From: Mycobacterium bourgelatii
GTDB lineage: Bacteria > Actinomycetota > Actinomycetes > Mycobacteriales > Mycobacteriaceae
Reading direction: 5' to 3'
DNA length: 64,000 bases
Assembly: GCF_010723575.1 (NCBI RefSeq)
Contig: NZ_BLKZ01000001.1
Coordinates: 4,464,001-4,528,000 of the forward strand
Positions within the stretch are counted from its first letter, which is position 1; every line of letters begins with the position of its first letter. The notes under the pieces are model-generated. The model worked only from the letters and a program-made list of their open reading frames with translations, was not told the DNA's origin and searched no databases. A program made the translations under genes and the position numbers. Below, one piece after another: positions 1-8,023 of this stretch.

Positions 1-1438
1 GTCCCGCAAGCAGTACCAGGATGATGCCGCCCAAACCGGCACGATCGGCTTTGAACAGGTCGACGAAAACCGAGAACAGCCACGGTGCCAGGAACGACAC
101 CGCCTTGCCCGTCATCGTGTACAGGCCGAACGCCACCCCCTCCTTGCCGTGCTGGGCCATGCGCAGCAACAGGGCACGCGACGCGGACTGCGACGGTCCG
201 ATGAACAGGCACAGCGATAGTCCGCACACCCAGAAGGTCAGTGGGCCCGACAGGGCCAGCATGGCCAGTCCGGCAGCGAGAATGGCGGTCAAGGAAAAGA
301 CGATGACCGGTTTGGATCCCACGCGGTGATCGGCAAGGCCACCGACCACCGCGCCCAGTGCGGCCACCACCAGAGCGGCTACCCCGAAGATCAGCACGTC
401 GGCTTGGGCGACGCCGTACACCTTTACGCCCAGCACCATCCCGAGGCCGAAGATTGCGGCCAGCCCGTCCCGGAACAGCGCGCTCGCCAGCAGGAAATAC
501 ACCAGGTTGCGGTCGCGGTGCCACTCGGCGGTGATGTCGGCCCACAGCTTGCGATACGCGCTGAACACGTTGGTCGGCGGCGGAACCTTCACCTCGGCGC
601 CGGGCAGTCGGTGCGCAACCAACAGCAACGGCAGCGCCATCACTGCCAGCCAGCAGGCCGCCATCAGCACCGCGCCACGTACGTTCCATCCGTCGTTGGC
701 GGGCAGATGCAACAGCCCGCGGGTGTCACCGGATCCCTTCATGAACCCGAAGTAGACCCAGATGAGCATCAGGGCGCTGCCCGAATAGCCCGCGGCCCAG
801 CCCAAGCCGGATACTCTGCCGGTGGTCTCCGGCGTCGACAACTGACGCAGCATCGCGTTGTAGGGCACGCTGGCCAGGTCGCCGCTCGCCGAAGTCGCAG
901 CCAACAGCACCAGCCCGACGAAAAAGTAACCGGGTGCGTCACGGATCAGTGCCATCGAGCAGGTCAGCACCACCGACGTGGTGGTCAGTAGTGCCAAAGC
1001 CACCCGGCGCCGGTGCGGTGACTCGACCAACACGCCGAGTAGCGGTGCCAGGAGCGCGATCGTGATGCCCGCGGCCGCTGCGCTGCGCGCCAGCCAGCTC
1101 ACCGGTGTCGCGCCAAGAGGGGTGCCCTCTCCGACACTGGTGGTCAGGTACACGGAGAAGACGAAGGTTGCCGTGATCGCGCTCAGACCGGTCTGACCGG
1201 CATCCCACATGGCCCACGCCGCTACCCGGGAGCGCGGTGGTTTGGCTGGTTGGCTGGCGGCCGCCTTCGCGCCGTGGGTTGCCTCGCTTCGCTGACCCTG
1301 TAATTTGGCAGGTCCGTACTCGGACTTTTGCTGCGGATTTGCAGTCTCGGCGTATTGCGGGTCCCCGCCATCCCTATTCACGCCATCGTGGTGGTGTTCT
1401 TCGGACCCCGAACCCGGCCCCGACCCCCGATGACTCAT
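1..1438 (-). CDS. MFS/UMF1-family membrane transporter (Rv2508c-like), 3' end outside window
   Basis: The reverse strand is open from an ATG at 1438 to the left edge, so the C-terminus is missing. The first ~70 residues are hydrophilic and low-complexity; multiple hydrophobic helices follow, beginning near the motif AAWAMWDAGQTG and including a conserved-looking SVPYNAMLRQL segment. This resembles the Atg22/UMF1 branch of the major facilitator superfamily, for which a substrate is not known. Position next to the mycolate reductase and the HerA-like ATPase matches Rv2508c-Rv2509-Rv2510c of M. tuberculosis. The start is uncertain: the N-terminal hydrophilic stretch could be shorter if an internal start is used. 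It is divergent from the SDR gene with 57 bp between starts. Family call is firm, function is not. Confidence 0.8.
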   Translation of the reverse strand, partial: MSHRGSGPGSGSEEHHHDGVNRDGGDPQYAETANPQQKSEYGPAKLQGQRSEATHGAKAAASQPAKPPRSRVAAWAMWDAGQTGLSAITATFVFSVYLTTSVGEGTPLGATPVSWLARSAAAAGITIALLAPLLGVLVESPHRRRVALALLTTTSVVLTCSMALIRDAPGYFFVGLVLLAATSASGDLASVPYNAMLRQLSTPETTGRVSGLGWAAGYSGSALMLIWVYFGFMKGSGDTRGLLHLPANDGWNVRGAVLMAACWLAVMALPLLLVAHRLPGAEVKVPPPTNVFSAYRKLWADITAEWHRDRNLVYFLLASALFRDGLAAIFGLGMVLGVKVYGVAQADVLIFGVAALVVAALGAVVGGLADHRVGSKPVIVFSLTAILAAGLAMLALSGPLTFWVCGLSLCLFIGPSQSASRALLLRMAQHGKEGVAFGLYTMTGKAVSFLAPWLFSVFVDLFKADRAGLGGIILVLLAG

Positions 1439-1482
1439 GCCCAGAGCCTATTGGCTCTGACGGCGACCCGCTGCGCCCTGGT

Positions 1483-1488
1483 TACGAT
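1483..1488 (+). promoter_or_regulatory. -10 hexamer (TACGAT), apparent leaderless start of SDR gene
   Basis: TACGAT fits the mycobacterial TANNNT -10 and ends 7 nt before the ATG at 1496, the spacing expected if transcription starts at or next to the start codon. No ribosome-binding site is visible. Inference from sequence only. Confidence 0.4.
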
Positions 1489-1495
1489 CGTCGTC

Positions 1496-2302
1496 ATGCC
1501 GATACCCGCGCCCAGCCCCGACGCACGTGCCGTTGTCACCGGAGCCTCGCAGAACATCGGCGAAGCGCTGGCGACCGAACTCGCCGCGCGGGGGCACAGC
1601 CTGATCATCACCGCTCGACGCGAAGACCTGCTCACCAAGCTCGCGGCCCGTCTGGTCGACAAGTATCGGGTCGCCGTCGACGTGCGCCCGGCTGACCTGG
1701 CCGACCCCACCGAGCGCGGCAAACTCGCCGATGAACTCGCCAGCCGGCCGATTTCGATTCTGTGCGCCAACGCGGGTACGGCGACGTTCGGCGCGGTCGC
1801 CGACCTCGACCCGGCCGGCGAAAAGGCCCAAGTCCAATTGAATGTCCTTGGCGTGCATGACCTTACGTTGGCGGTGCTGCCGGGAATGGTGAGAAGGAAA
1901 GCCGGCGGGATCCTGATTTCCGGTTCCGCAGCGGGCAATTCGCCCATCCCCTACAACGCCACCTACGCCGCCAGCAAGGCTTTCGCCAACACCTTCAGCG
2001 AATCGCTGCGCGGCGAGCTGCGCAAGCACGGAGTGCACGTCACGCTGCTGGCGCCGGGGCCGGTGCGCACCGATCTACCCGAGGGCGACGAAAGGTCGCT
2101 GGTCGAGAAACTGGTGCCCGATTTCCTGTGGATTTCGACCGAGCACACCGCCCAGGTGTCGCTGGATGCCTTGGAGCGCAACAAGATGCGGGTGGTCCCG
2201 GGATTGACGTCGAAGGCGATGTCGGTGGCGAGCGGCTACGCTCCCCGCGCCATCGTGGCGCCGATCGTGGGAGCGTTCTACAAGAAGCTGGGCGGCAGCT
2301 GA
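1496..2302 (+). CDS. cmrA: SDR family oxidoreductase, probable mycolate ketone reductase (Rv2509/CmrA-like)
   Basis: This 268-residue protein is a classical short-chain dehydrogenase. It has the NAD(P)-binding motif TGASQNIG near residue 14, the NAG motif (CANAGTA) near 90, and the catalytic Ser plus YxxxK (YNATYAASK) near 150-160. It starts MPIPAPSP, as I recall Rv2509 doing, which is why the ATG at 1496 is preferred to upstream in-frame starts. Rv2509, MSMEG_4722 and corynebacterial CmrA are described as reducing the 3-oxo mycolyl ester at the last step of mycolate synthesis. Assignment to that role is by homology and synteny. Divergent from the MFS gene and convergent with the HerA-like ATPase (8 bp between stops). 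Confidence 0.87.
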   Translation: MPIPAPSPDARAVVTGASQNIGEALATELAARGHSLIITARREDLLTKLAARLVDKYRVAVDVRPADLADPTERGKLADELASRPISILCANAGTATFGAVADLDPAGEKAQVQLNVLGVHDLTLAVLPGMVRRKAGGILISGSAAGNSPIPYNATYAASKAFANTFSESLRGELRKHGVHVTLLAPGPVRTDLPEGDERSLVEKLVPDFLWISTEHTAQVSLDALERNKMRVVPGLTSKAMSVASGYAPRAIVAPIVGAFYKKLGGS

Positions 2303-2309
2303 GCCTTCG

Positions 2310-3890
2310 TCACTTCCGACGACGGCGTGAGCGTGAGCCCCCGCGGCCCATCAGGTTGCGGACGACCTCGCGCAGCACGGTGTTGATGCCGCCCTTCACC
2401 GCTGGGTGGTCCAGTACTTCCTCCCACACGGCGGGCTCCTTCTGCCGCGACGACGACGGCTCGAAAGGCGCAGGCATGGGCGGTATGTCGGTGTTCGCCG
2501 GCAGCGGCGGATACCCGCCACCAGGGGGCGCGGGAGCGCGATCGACCACTTCGGTCGGCTCAGGCTGCTGCTCCACCGTCCGTCCGTACTTGGCCTGCAA
2601 CGAACTTTGCTTGGCCGCCTCAGCAACCGCGTCGGTTCCGATGGCCGCCATCAGCGACCGGGGCACCCGCATGCGCGTCCAGGCGACCGGCGTGGGCGCA
2701 CCCCTTTCGGAGAGCACGGTGACCACCGCCTCACCGATACCCAGCGACGTCAGCGCGGATTCCAGGTCGTAGACATCGGTTTTCGGGTAGGTGCGAACGG
2801 TCTTACTCAGCGCCGCCTGGTCGTCGGGGGTGAACGCCCGCAGCGCGTGCTGGATGCGCGCGCCCAGCTGGGACAGCACGTCGTTCGGTAGGTCCGTCGG
2901 CAACTGCGTGCAGAAGAACACGCCGACGCCTTTGGATCGGATCAGCTTGACGGTCTGCTCGACCTGTTCCAGAAACGCCTTCGACGCGTCGGCGAACAAC
3001 AGGTGCGCCTCGTCGAAGAAGAACACCAGCTTGGGCTTGTCCACATCGCCGACCTCGGGCAACTCCTTGAAAAGCTCGGCGAGCAACCACATGAGGAAGG
3101 TCGAGAAGATGACCGGGCGCAGCGACTGACCGCTGAACTCGAGGAGTGAGATGATGCCGCGCCCCTGACCGTCTTGGCGCAGCAGGTCGTTCGAGTCCAG
3201 TTTCGGCTCGCCGAAAAACGTGTCGCCGCCCTCGCCCTCGAGGTTCACCAGCGCCCGCAGGATGACGCCCGCCGTCGTGGACGACACTCCACCAAGGGAT
3301 TTCAGGTCGGCCTTGCCCTCGTCGCTGGTCAGGTGGCCGATGACGGTCCGCAGGTCGTTCAGGGTCACCAGCCGACGATTCCTGGCTTCCGCCCAATGGA
3401 AGATCAGGCCCAATGTCGATTCTTGAGTGGCGTTGAGCCCTAACACCTTTGACAGCAACACCGGGCCAAAGCCGGCGACGGTCGCACGCACCGGTACGCC
3501 GATTCCCTTGGTGCCCAGCGACAGGAACTCGACGGGGAATCCGGTCGGCTGCCAGTTGTCCCCGGTGTCATTGACGCGCGCGGCCGTCTTGTCGTTGCCC
3601 TCCCCGGGACGGGACAGGCCGGACAGGTCACCTTTCACGTCGGCCATGAAGACCGGGACCCCCGCCGCGCTCAGTTGCTCGGCGATCAACTGCAGCGTCT
3701 TAGTCTTACCGGTCCCGGTGGCTCCGGCCACCAGCCCGTGCCGGTTGACGGTGGCCAGCGGAATGCGGATCTGGGCGGTCGGGTCGACCTGGCCGTCGAC
3801 CACGACGGTGCCCAGTTCGAGGGCTTGACCTTCGACGGCGTAGCCGGCCGAAATCCGCTTTGCGGGGGTCAACTCAGATTCATCGGTCAT
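2310..3890 (-). CDS. HerA-like ATPase, DUF853 family (Rv2510c-like)
   Basis: A 526-residue P-loop ATPase of the DUF853/HerA C-terminal type. The Walker A motif GATGTGKT lies near residue 56 and a Walker B-like LVFFFDEAHLLF near 290. An Arg/Ser-rich basic tail (RGGSRSRRRRK) ends the protein and a Pro-rich linker precedes it. The ATG at 3890 is chosen over one 15 codons upstream because AAAAGGA lies about 10 nt before it and the protein then begins MTDESEL. The family is related to DNA-translocating ATPases, but its cellular role is unknown. It is divergent from orn with 125 bp between starts. Backbone gene by synteny. Confidence 0.85.
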   Translation of the reverse strand: MTDESELTPAKRISAGYAVEGQALELGTVVVDGQVDPTAQIRIPLATVNRHGLVAGATGTGKTKTLQLIAEQLSAAGVPVFMADVKGDLSGLSRPGEGNDKTAARVNDTGDNWQPTGFPVEFLSLGTKGIGVPVRATVAGFGPVLLSKVLGLNATQESTLGLIFHWAEARNRRLVTLNDLRTVIGHLTSDEGKADLKSLGGVSSTTAGVILRALVNLEGEGGDTFFGEPKLDSNDLLRQDGQGRGIISLLEFSGQSLRPVIFSTFLMWLLAELFKELPEVGDVDKPKLVFFFDEAHLLFADASKAFLEQVEQTVKLIRSKGVGVFFCTQLPTDLPNDVLSQLGARIQHALRAFTPDDQAALSKTVRTYPKTDVYDLESALTSLGIGEAVVTVLSERGAPTPVAWTRMRVPRSLMAAIGTDAVAEAAKQSSLQAKYGRTVEQQPEPTEVVDRAPAPPGGGYPPLPANTDIPPMPAPFEPSSSRQKEPAVWEEVLDHPAVKGGINTVLREVVRNLMGRGGSRSRRRRK

Positions 3891-4002
3891 CGTCCCGCAT
3901 TCCTTTTCCCAGTGGCCACCCGTGCGGTACGGCAAGGCTCACACTACTTGCCGAATGCGGAGGCGGTGGTGGTCACCATCAGCGGTGTCATTCGTCACGC
4001 CT

Positions 4003-4008
4003 TACTGT
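4003..4008 (+). promoter_or_regulatory. -10 hexamer (TACTGT), apparent leaderless start of orn
   Basis: TACTGT matches TANNNT and ends 7 nt before the GTG at 4016. No Shine-Dalgarno sequence is present between them, so the orn transcript may begin at its start codon. Inference. Confidence 0.4.
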
Positions 4009-4015
4009 GGGGTCT

Positions 4016-4663
4016 GTGCGTGACGAACTGGTGTGGATCGACTGCGAGATGACGGGGCTCGACCTGGGTTCGGACAAACTGATCGAGATCGCCGCCCTGG
4101 TCACCGACGCCGACCTCAACATTCTTGGCGACGGGGTGGACGTGGTGATTCACGCCGAGGACGCCGACCTGGATTCGATGATCGACGTCGTCGCCCAGAT
4201 GCACACCCGGTCTGGGTTGATCGACGAGGTGAAGGCCTCGACCGTCGACATGGCCACCGCCGAGGCGATGGTGCTCGACTACATCAACGAGCACGTCAAA
4301 CAGCCAAAGACGGCCCCGCTGGCGGGGAACTCGATCGCCACCGACCGCTCTTTCATCGCCCGCGACATGCCCAACCTGGATGCGTTTCTGCACTACCGGA
4401 TGATCGACGTCAGCTCGATCAAGGAGCTTTGTCGCCGCTGGTACCCGCGGATCTACTTCGGACAGCCGGCTAAGGGGCTGGCGCACCGGGCGCTGGCCGA
4501 CATCCACGAATCCATCCGCGAGTTGAAGTACTACCGGCGCACCGTTTTCGTGCCGCCCCCTGGGCCGTCTACCAGCGAGATTGCAGCGGTTGCCGAGGAA
4601 CTTCAGGGCGGCACGGCTGACTCGGACGGTATTGATTCGGCCGCCGAGCATCCGAACAGCTAG
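4016..4663 (+). CDS. orn: Oligoribonuclease
   Basis: A 215-residue DEDDh 3'-5' exoribonuclease that degrades 2-5 nt RNA (and pGpG) in the cytoplasm. The first acidic motif WIDCEMTGLD gives D9 and E11. The central Asp lies in NSIATDRSF and the final His/Asp pair in HRALADIHESI. Length equals that recalled for the M. tuberculosis protein. Start is GTG at 4016 (MRDELVWIDCE); the longer in-frame extension upstream has no family support. A short acidic C-terminal tail is variable. tRNA-His follows 28 bp after the stop. Confidence 0.96.
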   Translation: MRDELVWIDCEMTGLDLGSDKLIEIAALVTDADLNILGDGVDVVIHAEDADLDSMIDVVAQMHTRSGLIDEVKASTVDMATAEAMVLDYINEHVKQPKTAPLAGNSIATDRSFIARDMPNLDAFLHYRMIDVSSIKELCRRWYPRIYFGQPAKGLAHRALADIHESIRELKYYRRTVFVPPPGPSTSEIAAVAEELQGGTADSDGIDSAAEHPNS

Positions 4664-4691
4664 TATCGACGTCGCCGCGCATGCGGCAATG

Positions 4692-4767
4692 GTGGCTGTA
4701 GTTCAGCTGGTAGAGCACCAGGTTGTGATCCTGGGTGTCGCGGGTTCGAGTCCCGTCAGCCACCCCA
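4692..4767 (+). tRNA. hisT: tRNA-His (GTG)
   Basis: Cloverleaf with acceptor GTGGCTG pairing with CAGCCAC, anticodon loop TTGTGAT (anticodon GTG), T-arm GGGTTCGAGTCCC, and an encoded CCA. An extra G at 4691 can serve as the G-1 typical of tRNA-His, pairing with the C at position 73. Confidence 0.96.
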
Positions 4768-4773
4768 ACTGCT

Positions 4774-4795
4774 CAGAGGGCGTTTTAGCCCTCTG
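4774..4795. terminator. Hairpin after tRNA-His, possible bidirectional terminator
   Basis: A perfect 8-bp stem (CAGAGGGC / GCCCTCTG) with a 6-nt loop starts 7 nt after the tRNA. It lacks a U-tract, as is common in mycobacteria, and overlaps the 3' end of the small minus-strand gene. Confidence 0.5.
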
Positions 4796-5027
4796 ACCTC
4801 TGTTTGTCAGCCTTCGCCTGCGCCTCTCGAGCCAGTTTGCGTCGGCCTTCCCAGGTGTACTGCGGGTATTCGTGCTGCACGTGGGTGTCGCGGTGGTTCC
4901 CCGGACACAGCCATTGCCGGTCCATCCGTTCGCCGTCGCCGGTCATGTCGATGACTTGATAGCGAGCGTCGGCGCGACAGCTGATGCAATAGCTTGCGCC
5001 TTCTTCAAGGACGTCTCCGGCCGGCAT
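4785..5027 (-). CDS. Hypothetical small Cys/His-rich protein
   Basis: An 80-residue protein of unknown function. It contains a CxxC pair (YCISCRA, near residue 14) and a second cluster CPGNHRDTHVQHEY (near residue 41), followed by a charged Lys/Glu/Arg tail. The arrangement suggests a small zinc-binding fold, but no family is recognised. There is no strong ribosome-binding site before the ATG at 5027. It converges on tRNA-His. Composition and lack of a better competing frame support it, but it could be longer or spurious. Confidence 0.5.
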   Translation of the reverse strand: MPAGDVLEEGASYCISCRADARYQVIDMTGDGERMDRQWLCPGNHRDTHVQHEYPQYTWEGRRKLAREAQAKADKQRSEG

Positions 5028-5153
5028 ATGGCCAACGGTACTGCCCCCACGCCACTAGAGCAGGCCTACTGGGAATCCGCGCCTGTGTCGCGTTCGCCCG
5101 GACGGGGCTAGCGTGGAATCCAGGGTCGGCACTGTCAATCGAAGGGGCTGGCG

Positions 5154-5339
5154 ATGGCTGCCAAGTTTGAGATCTTCAACGACGCACGCGGCGAATTCCG
5201 GTTTCGACTGAAGGCAGCCAACGGCGAAGTCATTGCCAGCAGCGAGGGATACAAGTCGAAGGCCGCGGCTCAGAACGGCATCGAGTCCGTTCGGAACAAC
5301 GCGCCCGCCGCGACGCTGGTTGATCAGACAAAAGGCTGA
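5154..5339 (+). CDS. YegP/DUF1508 family small protein
   Basis: A 61-residue single-repeat DUF1508 (YegP-like) protein: it begins MAAKFEIFNDARGEFRF and carries the family's GEVIASSEGYKSKAAA segment, usually a compact alpha/beta unit found once or twice per protein. The ATG at 5154 has an excellent AAGGGG seven bases upstream. Function is unknown. It stands alone between the small Cys/His-rich gene and the TetR gene. Confidence 0.85.
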   Translation: MAAKFEIFNDARGEFRFRLKAANGEVIASSEGYKSKAAAQNGIESVRNNAPAATLVDQTKG

Positions 5340-5367
5340 CGCCAGAGACGACCGCTGCGGGTGACTG

Positions 5368-5970
5368 TCAGCCGAATCCAGCCAGAGTAATCCGCAGCGC
5401 CCTTTCCAACTGGACGTCCATCGGCTCGTCCTGCATGGCCTCGTCGGTCAACCAGCGGCCGACGACGAACTTGACCGTGGCCAAGCTGATGTAAACCAGC
5501 AGCGAGGGACGTATGTCGACGGCCGCGTCGACGCCCATCCGCGCGGCGACGAGTTCGACGAACCTGCGCTGATCTTCATCGCGAACCAACGACGAATTGC
5601 TCAACAGGTGTGGCGCCGTCACGATGGCACGCTGCCAGTCGTCGAGCTCGTAGAGGACACCGGCATCTTTGGCGTGGGTGACGAAGAGTTGGATCAACAC
5701 CTCGACCGCCGATTCGTCCGCCGGTGTGGCGCTGAAGGAGTCGAGCATGTTGGTGACGGCCTGCCGGACGGGGTCGACCAGGAGACCTTCTTTCGTCGGC
5801 GCGTGCCGGAAATAGGTGCTAATCGAGATGCCCGCGGCCGTAGCGATATCTTCGGTAGTCACGGCGTCGAATCCGCGCTCGGCGAATAACTTGTACGCGG
5901 TGTGCTGAATCTGCGAAAGCAACTCCGCACGCCGCCGGTCCCGTAGCGATTCGATGTTTGCTGGGGACAT
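5368..5970 (-). CDS. TetR/AcrR family transcriptional regulator next to mce operon
   Basis: A 200-residue regulator. The N-terminal helix-turn-helix is plain (residues ~20-65: AYKLFAERGFDAVTTEDIATAAG followed by ISISTYFRH), and the C-terminal ligand domain is variable. The ATG at 5970 is chosen because the upstream in-frame extension has no family character. It is transcribed away from the mce operon across 306 bp, so it probably controls that operon and itself, as TetR-type Mce3R does for mce3. The binding site and ligand are not known from the sequence. Confidence 0.88.
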   Translation of the reverse strand: MSPANIESLRDRRRAELLSQIQHTAYKLFAERGFDAVTTEDIATAAGISISTYFRHAPTKEGLLVDPVRQAVTNMLDSFSATPADESAVEVLIQLFVTHAKDAGVLYELDDWQRAIVTAPHLLSNSSLVRDEDQRRFVELVAARMGVDAAVDIRPSLLVYISLATVKFVVGRWLTDEAMQDEPMDVQLERALRITLAGFG

Positions 5971-6276
5971 GCCAATCACTTTCGCGAGTCCGGCATCCCA
6001 ACACCATAGCGTGGCCGTTGACGGCCGTAAAGTGAGGGGCACTCCACTATTGAAAGTGGCTATCAAGTAGGCTAGCGTGATACGGCGAACCAGATTGAGC
6101 TGCAGAATTACGGGATAGCGGGCGCCTCTAACAGGCGAAAACCCCTCGACCGCGCCCCGATTTCCTCTGCTCGTCACACATAAGTCACTTGGTGGGAGAG
6201 CGCGCGAATGAAGTCGGCTGCGGCAACGCGATGACGTCAATCAAAATTTGCTCGCTCGTCCTCCGGTGACGCTGCA
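5971..6276. promoter_or_regulatory. 306-bp divergent intergenic region between tetR and yrbEA
   Basis: No gene is seen. It holds short inverted repeats (CCACT-N6-AGTGG at 6044-6059; GGCCG-TTGA-CGGCC at about 6012-6025) and the promoter candidate listed separately. It should contain the operator for the TetR protein and the start of mce transcription. Confidence 0.5.
6050..6078 (+). promoter_or_regulatory. Candidate sigmaA promoter for mce operon
   Basis: TTGAAA (6050-6055), a 17-bp spacer and TAGCGT (6073-6078) form a good -35/-10 pair on the coding strand of the operon. It would give a leader of about 190 nt before yrbEA. It overlaps the inverted repeat CCACT-N6-AGTGG, which could serve as repressor site. 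Confidence 0.4.
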
Positions 6277-7158
6277 GTGACCGCTCAGCAGGAAGCAAAC
6301 CCGCCCACCCCAAGCCGAGATGACGGCGCGGGTGACGGTCTCGCGGCTATTCAGGATTGGTCAGCCGGATATGTCCGACGGCATCCACTGGCCTCACTGA
6401 CTACGGTGGGCGAACAGTTCGTCCTCGGCGTGCGCACCATCCAATACTTCTTTTTCGATCTCTTCACCGGCCGATTCCAGTGGTACGAGTTCATTCGCCA
6501 AGGCGCCTTCATGGCCGGGACGGCGGTGTTGCCGACAATCCTGGTCTCGTTGCCCATCGGTGTCACCCTGTCGATCCAGTTCGCGTTGCTCGCCGGTCAG
6601 GTCGGCGCCACCTCACTGGCCGGCGCGGCCAGTGGACTCGCCGTCATTCGCCAGGGCGCTTCGCTGGTAGCCGCCATCCTGATGGCGTCGGCCGTCGGTT
6701 CTGCCATCACCGCCGACCTGGGTTCGCGAACCATGCGCGAGGAAACCGACGCGATGGAAGTGATGGGCGTATCGGTGATCCGCCGCCTGGTGGTACCGCG
6801 TTTCGCCGCAGCGATCATGATCGGCGTCGCGCTCACCGGCGTGGTGTGCTTCGTCGGCTTTTTCGCCAGCTACATGTTCAACGTGTACTTCCAAGACGGC
6901 GCGCCCGGCAGCTTCGTCTCGACGTTCGCGTCGTTCGCGACGACCGGCGACATGATTCTGGCGCTGTTGAAGGCGGTCATATTCGGCGCGATCGTGGCCG
7001 TGGTGTCGGCCCAGAAGGGCCTGTCCACCAAGGGCGGGCCCACGGGTGTCGCGAATTCGGTGAACGCCGCCGTCGTTGAATCGATCCTGGTGCTGATGAT
7101 CGTCAACGTGGCCATCAGCCAGCTCTACGTCATGCTCTCGCCCAGAACGGGGCTCTAG
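6277..7158 (+). CDS. yrbEA: YrbE-family (MlaE-like) permease A of mce transporter
   Basis: A 293-residue integral membrane protein with 5-6 hydrophobic segments, of the MlaE/YrbE permease family. It pairs with YrbEB to form the inner-membrane channel of an Mce lipid-import system, energised by an MceG-type ATPase encoded elsewhere. The family's central segment EETDAMEVMGVSVIRRLVVPR is clear (residues ~150-170). The start is GTG at 6277. First gene of a ten-gene run; yrbEB follows after 1 bp. Confidence 0.93.
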   Translation: MTAQQEANPPTPSRDDGAGDGLAAIQDWSAGYVRRHPLASLTTVGEQFVLGVRTIQYFFFDLFTGRFQWYEFIRQGAFMAGTAVLPTILVSLPIGVTLSIQFALLAGQVGATSLAGAASGLAVIRQGASLVAAILMASAVGSAITADLGSRTMREETDAMEVMGVSVIRRLVVPRFAAAIMIGVALTGVVCFVGFFASYMFNVYFQDGAPGSFVSTFASFATTGDMILALLKAVIFGAIVAVVSAQKGLSTKGGPTGVANSVNAAVVESILVLMIVNVAISQLYVMLSPRTGL

Positions 7159-7159
7159 C

Positions 7160-8023
7160 GTGGCGGTATCTGCTTACCGACCGCTGGCGCAGGTCACCGA
7201 CCCGCTGGTCCGGCTCGCGCACCGGAGCGCGGTACCACTGCGCCGGCTCGGGCACATGCTCGTCTTCTTCCTTCGCGCGCTGGCCGGCGTGCCGCTGGCA
7301 CTGCGCCAATACCGCGGCGAATTCCTGCGACTCCTGTCGAACATCACCTGGGGCAACGGTTCGATCGTGGTGGGCGGCGGCACGGCCGGCGTGGCCGTCG
7401 TGCTCGGGATGACGGTCGGCGCGCTCGTCGGCATCGAAGGCTACAACTTCCTTGATCTGCTCGGCCTCGGACCGGCCACCGGGTTCGTCTCCTCGCTCGT
7501 CAACACCCGCGAGTTGGCGCCGCTCATGGCCTCGTTGGCGTTTTCCATGCAGGCCGGCTGCCGGTTCACCGCGCAACTGGGCTCGATGCGGATCGCCGAA
7601 GAGATCGATGCCATGGAATCCATTGCCATTCGCCCCATTCCGTACCTCGTGACGACTCGGCTGATCGCCTCGGTGGCCGCGATCGTCCCGCTGTACACCG
7701 CATGCCTGGCGATTGGTTATCTGACAACCCAACTGGTGGTGCAATTCAGCAGCGGCGGCTCCACCGGCTCCTACCTGCACTACTTCTCGCTGATGCTGGC
7801 CGGTAAGGACATCGTCTATTCGATGATCAAAGCCGTTGTGTTCGTGTGGATCGCCTCGACGATCCAGTGCTACTACGGCTACTACGCGAGCGGCGGACCG
7901 GAGGGCGTGGGTGTCGCCGCGGGACATGGCATGAGGGCCAGCATCACCGTGGTGATCATGGTCAATATGCTGCTCACCATGGCGCTGTGGGGAGTCGACG
8001 CCGGCGCAAGGTTCGGTGGGTAG
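7160..8023 (+). CDS. yrbEB: YrbE-family (MlaE-like) permease B of mce transporter
   Basis: A 287-residue membrane protein, second permease subunit. It carries the equivalent family segment EEIDAMESIAIRPIPYLVTTR near residue 145 and multiple hydrophobic helices. GTG start 1 bp after the yrbEA stop; its 3' end overlaps mceA by 8 bp, showing translational coupling. Confidence 0.93.
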   Translation: MAVSAYRPLAQVTDPLVRLAHRSAVPLRRLGHMLVFFLRALAGVPLALRQYRGEFLRLLSNITWGNGSIVVGGGTAGVAVVLGMTVGALVGIEGYNFLDLLGLGPATGFVSSLVNTRELAPLMASLAFSMQAGCRFTAQLGSMRIAEEIDAMESIAIRPIPYLVTTRLIASVAAIVPLYTACLAIGYLTTQLVVQFSSGGSTGSYLHYFSLMLAGKDIVYSMIKAVVFVWIASTIQCYYGYYASGGPEGVGVAAGHGMRASITVVIMVNMLLTMALWGVDAGARFGG

